NCBI RefSeq assembly: GCF_900100705.1
Contig: NZ_FNCH01000010.1
Span: 146,914 to 210,913 of the forward strand
Direction of reading: 5' to 3'
Length of the DNA: 64,000 bases
Source: Pedobacter terrae
Lineage (GTDB): Bacteria > Bacteroidota > Bacteroidia > Sphingobacteriales > Sphingobacteriaceae
The translations under genes and the position numbers were made by a program. The first letter of the stretch is position 1. Each line of letters opens with the position of its first letter. The notes beneath the pieces are model-generated. The model worked only from the letters and a program-made list of their open reading frames with translations, did no database searches and had not been told where the DNA came from. Below, one piece after another: positions 39,271-48,443 of this stretch.

Positions 39271-39601
39271 CTATCTGGAATATGGTTAGAATTATATTTT
39301 TTAGAAATTTCCGCTTTTTGCGCATAACAGATCTCCAGGGCAGCGCGCAGGCGTCCTCATCAATTCCCCTAAAAGGGTGCAGTTTTTATCTGTTGAATTA
39401 AAAACGGAGATTGCAAAGCATTAAAAAAGTCTATTGATTCAAGCTTTACGCTAAACCTGATGCCGGGAAATATCAATGATGTTGAAAGGCATTTTTAATG
39501 TTATCGCCCGTAATTCAGGTTTTGTGTTTTCCTCATTTAGAATAAGGGGGACAGTTAAGAAATAGGTTGTCATCATATTTTGGTTTATTATTTGGTTAAC
39601 A

Positions 39602-39667
39602 CAAATCTATATGCTTATCTATTTCAGAGGGTTCACTTTTGTACGGAAATGGTTTGTTTTTGTACGG
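39602..39667 (-). promoter_or_regulatory. HTCS-type operator and promoter of SusCD operon
   Basis: Read on minus, two GTACAAAA half-sites (GTAC at 39662 and 39641, exactly 21 bp apart) end in GTGAACCC. After 19 bases comes TAGATTTG, a full match to the TAnnTTTG -7 element (39602-39609). The promoter at 56038-56101 has the same half-sites, the same 21-bp period and the same 19-bp gap. Direct repeats two helical turns apart fit the AraC-type output domain of the HTCS encoded at 44346-48443, which lies between the two operons. Binding is inferred. Confidence 0.7.
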
Positions 39668-39750
39668 ATGGCTGATATTTTCAGTTTGTTTCCAGAAAGT
39701 TTGCGTTTTATAAGCCAATGGCTGCCATTGAAAGATTCTAATAAAGTCCG

Positions 39751-39796
39751 GTCGTCATTCAATAGCGATCTGATCGAGTTGGGAATGATGATCTTT
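39751..39796. repeat. Partial copy of interspersed palindromic repeat
   Basis: GTCGTCATTC and GAATGATGATC form the outer arms. The inner part (AATAGCGATCTGATCGAGTTG) resembles the right arm of the repeat at 48659-48761 (ATAGCTATCGGATCAAGTTG). The CTTAA core is missing. Confidence 0.5.
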
Positions 39797-39874
39797 CGAG
39801 TGATATACCTAGTAGTCTGAACTCGTAATTACTTAATTAAAATACCCTTTATAAACACCCCATCCCTGACCAAT

Positions 39875-39891
39875 TCGTCATGCTGAACTTG
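39875..39891. repeat. Left-arm fragment of interspersed repeat
   Basis: TCGTCATGCTGAACTTG differs at two positions from the left arm of the repeat at 40019-40120 (TCGTCATGCTCAGCTTG). Probably a relic copy. Confidence 0.4.
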
Positions 39892-40018
39892 TTTTACTAG
39901 TGGAAAATAATTTTTCAATCGCTTTATAGCCACTTCGTGGTTAGCATCTTTTCAGCAGGAAAGGAGACTATGTAAAAATAACAGATTCAGAGCTGGCAAA
40001 AGAATTAAATTTGGCAAT

Positions 40019-40120
40019 GTCGTCATGCTCAGCTTGACTGGGCATCTTAATGCTTTGATAGGGACTTATTTAGTTGTCGGTCTCTCGTATTAAGATTCCC
40101 GTTTTCACGGGAATGACGAC
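40019..40120. repeat. Interspersed palindromic repeat (102 bp)
   Basis: The ends GTCGTCAT and ATGACGAC are perfect inverted repeats. An inner pair, ATCTTAAT and ATTAAGAT, is also complementary, and CCCGTTTTCACGGG forms a small hairpin. It shares the outer arms and the core with the repeat at 48659-48761. It has no coding capacity and lies between the DUF4886 stop and the SusC promoter region, where it may act as a terminator-like or REP/MITE-like element. Confidence 0.6.
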
Positions 40121-40197
40121 CTTTCAAAATATTATTCTGCCTAAATCTCCAAAATCATTTCTGAGATAGCCTCGACTGCCACTCTGCAATTATTTTA

Positions 40198-41133
40198 TCA
40201 ATTCGTTTTTAATATAATACGGTCTGCCACTTTACGAAGATATTGCACAAACTCTTCAGATACATTTCCAGGCTTAAATCTGATATTTTTAATTGAATCA
40301 TTAAACAAAATACCATACCAGATTAATCCGCCCAGGTATTTACCGGCATCATTGGCATGGTTCGGATCAAATACGACCTCGTTTTTATTCCAGTAGTAAC
40401 CGATATTGATCGAATGGGTCTGATCTGGCAGATTTGGGGCTGTGGGATGTTCATAATTAAATGAAAGATCAGGTTTAAAACCATATTTCCTGTCTTCGGC
40501 TACAATTTGGAAAGCATCACCCACTGGTAAAATCCGGGCATTGATCCGCTTAGCCAGGAGATGATAAGCCGCACGGGATTTCTGCCACATTTCCTGCTGG
40601 CTCATCGCAGTTTTGCCTTCTGCTATACGCCCAAACTTCTTTGCATCGGTACGGTATGCCCAGGTTTGATGGATGACCACACGCGCCTGGGGTTGCAATG
40701 CTTTAACATAGTCGACTAATTTGTTGGCATATGGATAGTAGCTTGAAGAATCTGCTGAAAGGTAAGAATACTGTTGAATGGTAACCATGTCCCATTTCCC
40801 TTGCCCCAACAACATTTTTAATGATTTTCCCCCGTAAGGTTTTCCCTTGGGATCATCAGCATTTGCTTCTGCTTTTTCTACATAACCCCAATGCTGCTCA
40901 AGAGAATGCCCACCAAGTTCAGCGCGACCGATGATGAGCGTTTTCCCTCTTTCTTTTGCCAGTTGCGGCAAAAAGGCTGATGCGTTTTGAGAAAAACTGT
41001 TCCCTATAATAAATAAACGTAACGTATCTTGCCGGCTTTGAGCAAAAACATTTGCGGCCAGGCAAACCAGCAAAAGGGAATACATGCTCAACTTAATTAA
41101 AGTCGAGAACTGTAGTTTCATATTAATCTTCAT
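40198..41133 (-). CDS. DUF4886 SGNH-like hydrolase, secreted
   Basis: A 311-residue exported protein (signal VCLAANVFAQ) of the DUF4886 family, which has an SGNH-hydrolase-like fold. The first block LRLFIIGNSFSQNA supplies a Ser as candidate nucleophile, and DPNHANDAGKYLGGL is a C-terminal block with Asp and His. Several PUL-borne relatives are thought to be carbohydrate esterases, so a deacetylase or de-esterification role is likely but unproven. It is the last gene of the group that starts at the HTCS or lyase gene; the preceding GH105 gene ends 6 bases upstream. Confidence 0.75.
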   Translation of the reverse strand: MKINMKLQFSTLIKLSMYSLLLVCLAANVFAQSRQDTLRLFIIGNSFSQNASAFLPQLAKERGKTLIIGRAELGGHSLEQHWGYVEKAEANADDPKGKPYGGKSLKMLLGQGKWDMVTIQQYSYLSADSSSYYPYANKLVDYVKALQPQARVVIHQTWAYRTDAKKFGRIAEGKTAMSQQEMWQKSRAAYHLLAKRINARILPVGDAFQIVAEDRKYGFKPDLSFNYEHPTAPNLPDQTHSINIGYYWNKNEVVFDPNHANDAGKYLGGLIWYGILFNDSIKNIRFKPGNVSEEFVQYLRKVADRIILKTN

Positions 41134-41139
41134 AATCGT

Positions 41140-42282
41140 CTATTTTAGTTTCTTAAGGTATTCATACAATTGTGTTCCTGCCAGCAAAAATGCACCAACG
41201 CCATATACCTCGGTACTATTGGCATTTACGGCATCCGGACTTGCACCGATGGGCTGAACATAACCCAGCATACCATCTTCATGCATGGCAGAAACCATGG
41301 CTTTCCATGATTTTTCTACCACGGGAAGGTATTGTTGCTTTTCTAAAATACCGTGATTTAAACCCCAGGCCATGGAATAGCAAAAAAAGCCGGTTCCGCT
41401 CATCTCCTTAACCGAAAAACTTGCAGGATCTAATAGCGAAGCATGCCAGCTGCCATCAGATTGCTGTAATCCAGCCACCCTGGTTACCATATCCTGATAA
41501 AGCGAAATCAGTTTCTTTCTATCAGGGTGATTTTTCGGCATATTCTCCAACACCCTTACCAGGCCGGCCAACACCCATCCATTGCCTCTTGACCAGAATA
41601 TTTTTTGTCCGTTTTTCTCTCTTTTATTAAAGAAACTCTCATCTCTAAAAAACAGTTTCTCTGATGGGTCATATAAAAATTCGGTTGTCTTCCACCACAA
41701 TTTAACAGCTGTATTCAGGTACTTATCATCTCGGGTAGCCGTGCTCAGATAAGCCAGGGATGGAGGCCCCATAAAAAGTGCATCGCACCAGGCCCACTCT
41801 CTTTTTTGGATATTGTTTTTCCAGTTCAAAGGTTCGTTATGGGCTTGACTGATGATACTATCTGCCTGCAGCATAAAAGGAGCAATCATCTTTTTCTTTT
41901 TGAACTTACTGTAGAGTTGGGCATAAGTTTGTCCTACACAATAGTCATCTGCATAAAAGCGCAAATGTCCGGTATTCCAACCCAACTCATCTCCAATATC
42001 GACCAGCGTTTGCAGATACCGTTCGTTGCCCCGCAAGTTGCCAAAAGCAAAAATACCGGTATAGCAGGCACCGTTCGTCCAATCAGCCTTCCGATGATTA
42101 AACCCTTTGTTCTTCCAGGTATTTAATTGCCAGTCTGCAACCCGCTGCATCGTTTTAAAAATGTTTGCGGTTTCCAGAGTAGAGTCCCTTTTTAAAGATG
42201 TTTCACCTGAAAAAGCGCTAAGTCCGCCAAAATAGCTAAATACTAAAATCAGAAGCAGTCGTTTTAAATTCATATCTTTCAT
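41140..42282 (-). CDS. GH105 unsaturated glucuronyl/galacturonyl hydrolase
   Basis: A 380-residue alpha/alpha-barrel enzyme that hydrates and releases the 4,5-unsaturated uronic acid left at the non-reducing end by a polysaccharide lyase. Family features include ADDYCVGQ (Asp112/113) and WAWCDALFMGPP with the expected catalytic Asp167, plus SRGNGWVLAGL and GTGFFCYSMAWG. A signal peptide is present (LVFSYFGGLSAFS). It sits 11 bases after the GH16 gene. With GH88 in the same PUL, two different unsaturated uronate hydrolases are encoded. Confidence 0.9.
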   Translation of the reverse strand: MKDMNLKRLLLILVFSYFGGLSAFSGETSLKRDSTLETANIFKTMQRVADWQLNTWKNKGFNHRKADWTNGACYTGIFAFGNLRGNERYLQTLVDIGDELGWNTGHLRFYADDYCVGQTYAQLYSKFKKKKMIAPFMLQADSIISQAHNEPLNWKNNIQKREWAWCDALFMGPPSLAYLSTATRDDKYLNTAVKLWWKTTEFLYDPSEKLFFRDESFFNKREKNGQKIFWSRGNGWVLAGLVRVLENMPKNHPDRKKLISLYQDMVTRVAGLQQSDGSWHASLLDPASFSVKEMSGTGFFCYSMAWGLNHGILEKQQYLPVVEKSWKAMVSAMHEDGMLGYVQPIGASPDAVNANSTEVYGVGAFLLAGTQLYEYLKKLK

Positions 42283-42293
42283 TTCTTAATTGA

Positions 42294-43157
42294 TTATTTT
42301 TGATAAACCCTGATATAATCTACTTCAAACCTGGCCGGGAAGGTAGTTTTGGAAGGATCTCCACCCTGTTTACCGCCTATTGCCAAATCGAGCAGCATAT
42401 AATGCGGTTGTTTAAAAGGATTAATATTGGTACCATCCTGGTTGACCAGTTGGCTTAAGGGCACTTGATTTAAAAGCTGGTTATCCACATAAAGTGCGAT
42501 GCTGTTTTCATCCCAATCCATTCGCCAGATGTGAAATTGATCTGCCCATGCCTGACCGCCAAGGGAATCGATATTTTTCTCGGTGCTAAACCAGGCATCT
42601 TTTCGATCTGCACCCATGAAGGCGATATTGGCGAGCAGTTTTTTCCGGTAATATTCCATGATATCGATTTCACCTGTTGCCGGCCAGGATCCTTTTGTTC
42701 CCAATGTCCACCAGGCTGGCCAAATGCCATCTCGGATATCTATTTTACCGCGCATCACAAACCTGCCGTAAAGCCAGCTGTGCAATCCTTGTGTTTTGAT
42801 GCTGGCTGAAGTATAATCAGCTTCTCTCCTATTTTTTTTCCAGTCGCTGCTTCCTTCCTTAAAATTAGGGTTTGTTTTTTTCTCTCTTTTGGCCTCCAGA
42901 ATTAGTTTTCCGTTTTCACACCTCGCATTATCTTTTTGGTACCATTGATATTCTTCATTGCGTTCAAATCCGAGTTCGTAAGTCCAGTTAGCCGGATCGG
43001 GTGCACCGTTCTTATTAAATTCTTCGGCCCATACCAGTTTGTAACCGCCTGATTGGAGCGCTGGCGGCTTAGGTTTTTTTGTTTGTTGGGCCACTCCGGA
43101 TAAGCTGATACATAAAGCACAAGCCGGCAATAATAAATTGACTAGATATTTTTTCAT
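42294..43157 (-). CDS. GH16 endo-glycosidase (laminarinase-type)
   Basis: A 287-residue secreted GH16 jelly-roll enzyme with the beta-bulge active site GEIDIMEYY: nucleophile Glu163 and acid/base Glu168. Flanking motifs WPAWWTLG and ELGFERNEEYQWY and the C-terminal FEVDYIRVYQK are typical of the GH16_3-like group, which cuts internal beta-1,3-glucan or beta-galactan bonds. Signal peptide LCISLSGVAQ. The gene lies between the lyase-like and GH105 genes, so it likely acts on the same acidic polysaccharide. Confidence 0.92.
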   Translation of the reverse strand: MKKYLVNLLLPACALCISLSGVAQQTKKPKPPALQSGGYKLVWAEEFNKNGAPDPANWTYELGFERNEEYQWYQKDNARCENGKLILEAKREKKTNPNFKEGSSDWKKNRREADYTSASIKTQGLHSWLYGRFVMRGKIDIRDGIWPAWWTLGTKGSWPATGEIDIMEYYRKKLLANIAFMGADRKDAWFSTEKNIDSLGGQAWADQFHIWRMDWDENSIALYVDNQLLNQVPLSQLVNQDGTNINPFKQPHYMLLDLAIGGKQGGDPSKTTFPARFEVDYIRVYQK

Positions 43158-43167
43158 GGGTAATAAT

Positions 43168-44280
43168 TTATTGGTATCCGTTTAATCGTAAAGGCATAAG
43201 GGTTGGAAATGTCCAGGCATAATCATGTGTGGGATACATGATGGGACGATATGGTGCGAGATATTCATCAAATTGCGGTGAAGGGTAAATGCCATTCATC
43301 GCCTCCAGTAAGTTGGCCGGCCAGAAACCTGTTGCGGTATGAACAGAACCCGTATCCGGATTTTTGAAAAATTTCCACTCTTCAGGATGCTGATTGTAGT
43401 AAAATAAATAATCAAGCGCCTTTTTGAATGATGCCCCATCCCGCGATGCATTAAAGAGGTTTTCGCCTGTTTGATTATAAATGATCCAACTGGATGCGGT
43501 AAGCGGTGCCAAAGAGAAATAGGTATACCAAATACCCTTTCCCTGGCGCTTTACTTCCTCCACCAGATGTCCATCTGCTGCAATCTTATCAAAAAGGTCC
43601 TTTTTAATCAAGGCAATGTTTTGCTGCATATCTTCCCGGTCTTCCAGATAGGTATCGGCCAGGATAGAGGCCAAACGAGACCAATCGCCTGAGTTATTGT
43701 TCCGGTATCTGATGCTGTTCGCTGCAGCACGAAACACATTTTTTGTCCACCATTTAAATTGTGTTACATCCCTGGACTTCCATCTTTTATAATCCTTGAG
43801 CAGGTCTGCACTGATCAACAAAGCGGTACCAGAATACGACATCACCAGTGAGCCGTCCAGTTGCGAATATTTTTTATTGACCGATGACCAGGCATTCAGG
43901 AAATAAATGGCTTTGTCTGCATATTTTTTTTTACCACTCAGCTGATAAGCCAAAGCACAACTGTACGCCGAAAAACCATCCACCTGGAGCGCCCGTGAAG
44001 TTCGGCGGTGGGTTTCCTTATCAACGTAAAAACCTGGAATACTGAAATCTTCTACCGCATGTTGCGTGACCAGCAAAGCCGAATCTGCTTTAACCAGCAA
44101 TGCCTTATAGGCTGATAAATAAGGTTCTTTTTTGGCTTTGAGCTGTTTTTTAACAAAATCAATCTGCTGTTGCGGATGCATCCCCTTTAGCCGATGTTGC
44201 GCAAAAACTTGCTGCCCCGGCAGTATGCTTAAGAGCGTGGTTATAGATAAAATAAGGAGAAAAAATTTCAGGTGCTTCAT
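43168..44280 (-). CDS. Alginate-lyase-superfamily protein, probable polysaccharide lyase
   Basis: A 370-residue exported protein (LLSILPGQQVFAQ) of the alginate-lyase (alpha/alpha-toroid) superfamily. Visible family features are a Tyr/Ala-rich helical repeat (DGFSAYSCALAYQLSGKKKY), RNNNSGDWSRLASILADTY, which resembles the NNxGxW-type active-site segment, and GYQ at the end. It may cut a beta-linked glucuronan-like backbone (such as CAZy PL38 relatives), but the family cannot be fixed by eye. The presence of GH88 and GH105, which need lyase products, supports lyase activity. First enzyme gene after the HTCS; 65 bases separate them. Confidence 0.72.
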   Translation of the reverse strand: MKHLKFFLLILSITTLLSILPGQQVFAQHRLKGMHPQQQIDFVKKQLKAKKEPYLSAYKALLVKADSALLVTQHAVEDFSIPGFYVDKETHRRTSRALQVDGFSAYSCALAYQLSGKKKYADKAIYFLNAWSSVNKKYSQLDGSLVMSYSGTALLISADLLKDYKRWKSRDVTQFKWWTKNVFRAAANSIRYRNNNSGDWSRLASILADTYLEDREDMQQNIALIKKDLFDKIAADGHLVEEVKRQGKGIWYTYFSLAPLTASSWIIYNQTGENLFNASRDGASFKKALDYLFYYNQHPEEWKFFKNPDTGSVHTATGFWPANLLEAMNGIYPSPQFDEYLAPYRPIMYPTHDYAWTFPTLMPLRLNGYQ

Positions 44281-44345
44281 AGGTTTTATTTGGTTAATGA
44301 GTGTGCTTTAACGGTGCAATTGTCTACATGCTTGGCAATAATTTC

Positions 44346-47300
44346 TTAAACGGCATTATTCTCTGAACTATAGCGCTTTTTATATTCAGACGGACTGGTT
44401 TCAAATTGTTTTTTAAAGCATACACTAAAATATTTGGCGTTATTAAATCCGGTTTGGTAAGCAACTTCTGCTACAGTTAAATCTGCATGTTCCAATAAGT
44501 AGGCACTTCTTTTCAGGCGGATGTTCAGAATAAATTCTTTGATAGACATGCCCACAATGTCATTGATCTTTTGATACAGGATCGTCCTTCCGGTATTCAT
44601 GTCCGACACAAAATCGTCTACCGAGTAATTGGGATTGGCCATATGCTGCTCAATAAACTTCATGGCCTTAATCAGCAATTCCTCATCCATAGAAGTAATG
44701 GTTACATTAGCGGGATCTACGACCAGCCGCTTGCTGTACATTTCCCTCATTTCCTGCTGGTTTTTCAAAATGGTATCTATCTGCTGAATCAGGTATTCCA
44801 CTTCAAAAGGTTTATCAATAAAAACGGTTGCGCCATGTTCCAGCGCCTTGGTTTTATTCTGATTTACATCGCCCATGCCCGAAATCATGATGATGGGAAT
44901 GTGGCTGGTTTTAAAGTTCTGCCGCAGGTGGTTGCATACCTCAAACCCATTGGTATTGGGCATCATCAGGTCGGTAATCATCAGTTGCGGGTATATTTTT
45001 TCAGCTTTGATAATGCCCTCCTGACCATCGCTGGCCAAATAGACATTGTACTTTTCAGACAAGCGGCGTTCCAGATAGTTACGCAGGTTAGGATCATCGT
45101 CAATCAACAAAATGCTGGTCGATTTCCTGGCATGCTTGGGAGATAGATCGGGTTCTACGGCTTCTAAAAGGATTTCATCAATTTCGGAGATGGTATAATC
45201 GTATACGTTCGACTGCATATCGCCTGATCCTGCTTCTTTTTTAAGCGGGAGCATCATGGTAAAAGAAACTTTATTGGTTTTATTTACCATCCAGATTTTG
45301 CCTTCAATGGCATCTACCAGTTCCTTTACAATGGCAAGGCCAAGACCTGAACTTTCTTCAAAAGTAGGGCGATAAGACGATAAGCGGTTAAAGGATGTAA
45401 ATAGTGTGGCAATCTGCTCTTCTGAAAAACCTATACTGGTATTTAACACTTCAACAGAAATGTATTCCCTTTCAAGGTGATCCGGCTCCATAGCTAACCT
45501 CGACTGTTCCTCGGCTGTAGATTGATAAATCCTGACGCCTACATAACCTTTGTTAGAGGTATACTTTAAGGCATTCGAGAAAAGATTAGTTAGTATTTTT
45601 TCAATAATATCGTAATCGAAAGCCACAAATAATTGATCTGCATGAGCATTAAAACTGGTTTCTATTTCCTTTTTGTTCGCGTAGAGTTCAAAAAGTCCAA
45701 AAACATCATGCACAAAACCGATAAAATCGCCAACCTGTGGATTTAGGGTTATTTTCTGACTTTCTATTTCCCTAAAGCGAAGCAATTGACTAATTGAACG
45801 CTGTATGCGCGCCACATTTTTCTCAATTAATTGCATATAGCCCGCCGCATGGTCATTTTTCTGAACGGTTTCTTTTAACTGCTTCAGTGGTTCGAGCACC
45901 AGGGTAAGCGGGGTTTTAAGATCGTGTGAAATATTGGTGAAAAAATCAGTTCTCGCCTGGTTCAAATCCCGCATATTCTGTTCTTTGAGCGCCTCTAATG
46001 CCAACCGTTCTTTAAAAACCTTTTTATTGGTATAATACCGCATGATGAAAAACAAGAGACCAAGTACAATTAAAGTGTAAATGGCGTAGGCCCACCAGGA
46101 TAGGAAAAACGGGGGATTGACATGAAAATAAAGCCTTGAAATTTCGTTGCCCCAAAGCCCGTCGTTGTTGGAGGCTTTGATCTCAAAAATATAATCTCCC
46201 CCCGGTAAATTAAAAAACTGAACAGCGTGTTGATTAGGATTCATCTTCAGCCATTTATCGCTTAAGCCAACCATGCGGTAAGAAAATTGATTTTGATCTG
46301 CCGATAAGTAGCTGTTTGATGAAAAACGGATTTCTATATTCGACTGCTTATTGGAAAGTGTAAACTTACCCTCATCGTGATTGCTTAAGGTAGAAATATC
46401 TTTGGTTAAAGGTGAATCTTCCGTTGTATTGCTTACCAGTTGGTTGTTAATTAATAAGCTGGTGAAAAACACCTTCGGTTTCTGGATGTTTTTGTTGAGG
46501 TATTGCGGATCAAAAAGTACAAACCCATTTGTGCCCCCAAATAATAGCTCTCCTTTTTTAGTTCTATAGGCCGACCTTAAATAGAACGAACCGCAACTAT
46601 TTGCTTTATAAAATCTGGCTTTTTCAAACTTCTGCGTTTTCTGATCGAAAAAATACAGTCCATCGTTTGTGCTAAACCAAATATTTCCTGAGATATCGTC
46701 TTCCAAAATACCAAAAACGATTTTAGGAGGAAAACCATTGGTGCTATTGAAATTAAGATAGCGACCGTCTTTCTTTAAAAGATTAATACCTCTCCCCGAA
46801 GTACCCAGCCAGAGGTCGCCATTTGATGCTTCATAGTAGCAACCCAGGTGATTCACCGCGTAAGGACCATCTTTGATGACATAGTGACGCAACACTTTAA
46901 GCGTTTGGGGATCCGCAATATAAAGCCCCTGATGAGTAACCAGACGAAGATGCTGCTGCTGATCAAGTGAAATGGCCTCAATCTCTACATCCAGTGCCTG
47001 TCCGTTTGCAGCGATCAATTTAACGATCTCCGTTTCTGTTGCCTCGTTTTTCTTGCGGTGGAAGAAATTTTTATCCGGATCGGTCATCCACCAGGTTCCC
47101 CCGGCATCCCGTACAAAATCATACACCGTTAAAGGCTGTTTGCTTCCGGGAAAAAGGATGTTAAGGTTACTAAAACGCTTTGTAGCCATTTCATAAGCAG
47201 AAATACCGCCGTTGAAAGAAGAAATAAAGAGGTTTTTTCGGTCAGGATCAAATTTTAAGCGCTTAACCATATTAGAATTGATGGAATTGGCTTCGGCCTT

Positions 47301-48443
47301 GGTAAAATGGCGGAAGCTGTCATCTTTCCGGTTCCAATAGTTAAGCCCACCGCCCTCTGTAGCAATCCAGATATTGCCCATATCATCTTCCTGAAAACCG
47401 CTTACTATCGGGTGGTTAAGTCCGCCAGGGCTGGTTGTAAAATAGCGGACATAAGCATCATAAGGTGAACAATAAGCGATTTTACCACCATAAGTACCAA
47501 TCCAGGCGCCTTGGTCAGGGTCGCCATAAATGGTCCATATCGAATTATTGGGCAATGAAAAAGCATCGTTCGGGTTCATTTTGAGCAGCTTGCTGATCTG
47601 CGTCTGTGGATCATAAAGCAACAGTCCAGACTGTGTGGCTATCCACATGATGCCCGTTTGATCAATAAAGATTTTTTTGGACATCGTAGTTTGGAAGCCC
47701 GGGCCGGTAATCGGTATATTTTTTTTAATTACACCTTTGGTATCGGTCACGAAAATGCCACCCCGCTGGGTTAGGAAATAATAATCGCCCTGATAGGCCA
47801 CAGCATCGTTCACCACAAAGGATGTTTGACCCAGATTGGTAAAAACTGAAAAGTGCGCCGTTCTGGTATCGAACCTGTAAAGTAAATTTTCCTGAGAGAG
47901 ATAAATATTTCCTTTCAGGCTAATTACACTATCAAAATAACTGTTGCTAGGAAGTTTAATTTTCTTAAAATCCTTTTTCCCCCGACCAGATATATATAAG
48001 CTGTCGCCAGAGAGCATGTATAGATTGCCATCGTTATGGAGGCAGATGGAGCGGATTTTTCCAGGGAGAACCAGTTCAAAATTAAATTGCCCATAGTTAA
48101 ACTTCAATAAACCATGATTAGTGCCCAAAAATAATCCACCTTTTTTATCTGTCACCAAAGAACCGTAAGCCCATTTTACTTTGGGGTCGCTCTTCGAGGC
48201 CAATTCATTTAACTGATAAAAACTGTTCCCGTCATACATAAAAACAGCGTCGGGACCAGTATACCACATGCGTCCTAAGCTATCTTTGGTGATGCTCTGA
48301 ATACCACTGTAATACGATGTTTCGGGCATGACATGGAACCGATACCTGGAAATATCAATTGCCGCCGCACTTTTTAGCAAAAAAGCACAACAAAAGAACA
48401 GCAAATAAGCGATTTTCCGGATATCCATAAAGTTAAAATGCAT
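44346..48443 (-). CDS. Hybrid two-component system regulator (HTCS)
   Basis: A 1365-residue one-protein sensor/regulator. After a signal peptide (about 1-28) the periplasmic part holds two-bladed Reg_prop propellers (about 45-700, e.g. MWIATQSGLLLYDPQT, IWFSTNDGLYFF) and a Y_Y_Y domain (about 715-777). One membrane span follows (about 783-802). The cytoplasmic part has HisKA with His840 in ISHDLKTP, an ATPase domain with N-box NLFSNALKY (about 953-961) and G2 box SSGLGLA (1031-1037), a receiver with Asp1158 in MITDLMMP, and an AraC-type HTH (about 1252-1365). The G1 box reads NTSIG instead of the usual D/N-x-G-x-G. It probably binds the operators at 39.6 and 56.07 kb. MDIRK at 48428 is an alternative start. 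Confidence 0.95.
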   Translation of the reverse strand: MHFNFMDIRKIAYLLFFCCAFLLKSAAAIDISRYRFHVMPETSYYSGIQSITKDSLGRMWYTGPDAVFMYDGNSFYQLNELASKSDPKVKWAYGSLVTDKKGGLFLGTNHGLLKFNYGQFNFELVLPGKIRSICLHNDGNLYMLSGDSLYISGRGKKDFKKIKLPSNSYFDSVISLKGNIYLSQENLLYRFDTRTAHFSVFTNLGQTSFVVNDAVAYQGDYYFLTQRGGIFVTDTKGVIKKNIPITGPGFQTTMSKKIFIDQTGIMWIATQSGLLLYDPQTQISKLLKMNPNDAFSLPNNSIWTIYGDPDQGAWIGTYGGKIAYCSPYDAYVRYFTTSPGGLNHPIVSGFQEDDMGNIWIATEGGGLNYWNRKDDSFRHFTKAEANSINSNMVKRLKFDPDRKNLFISSFNGGISAYEMATKRFSNLNILFPGSKQPLTVYDFVRDAGGTWWMTDPDKNFFHRKKNEATETEIVKLIAANGQALDVEIEAISLDQQQHLRLVTHQGLYIADPQTLKVLRHYVIKDGPYAVNHLGCYYEASNGDLWLGTSGRGINLLKKDGRYLNFNSTNGFPPKIVFGILEDDISGNIWFSTNDGLYFFDQKTQKFEKARFYKANSCGSFYLRSAYRTKKGELLFGGTNGFVLFDPQYLNKNIQKPKVFFTSLLINNQLVSNTTEDSPLTKDISTLSNHDEGKFTLSNKQSNIEIRFSSNSYLSADQNQFSYRMVGLSDKWLKMNPNQHAVQFFNLPGGDYIFEIKASNNDGLWGNEISRLYFHVNPPFFLSWWAYAIYTLIVLGLLFFIMRYYTNKKVFKERLALEALKEQNMRDLNQARTDFFTNISHDLKTPLTLVLEPLKQLKETVQKNDHAAGYMQLIEKNVARIQRSISQLLRFREIESQKITLNPQVGDFIGFVHDVFGLFELYANKKEIETSFNAHADQLFVAFDYDIIEKILTNLFSNALKYTSNKGYVGVRIYQSTAEEQSRLAMEPDHLEREYISVEVLNTSIGFSEEQIATLFTSFNRLSSYRPTFEESSGLGLAIVKELVDAIEGKIWMVNKTNKVSFTMMLPLKKEAGSGDMQSNVYDYTISEIDEILLEAVEPDLSPKHARKSTSILLIDDDPNLRNYLERRLSEKYNVYLASDGQEGIIKAEKIYPQLMITDLMMPNTNGFEVCNHLRQNFKTSHIPIIMISGMGDVNQNKTKALEHGATVFIDKPFEVEYLIQQIDTILKNQQEMREMYSKRLVVDPANVTITSMDEELLIKAMKFIEQHMANPNYSVDDFVSDMNTGRTILYQKINDIVGMSIKEFILNIRLKRSAYLLEHADLTVAEVAYQTGFNNAKYFSVCFKKQFETSPSEYKKRYSSENNAV

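Noticed and set aside
39611..39820. 69-residue plus-strand open frame
   Set aside because: It runs through the GTACAAAA operator and a palindromic repeat, which explain the sequence better than coding does.
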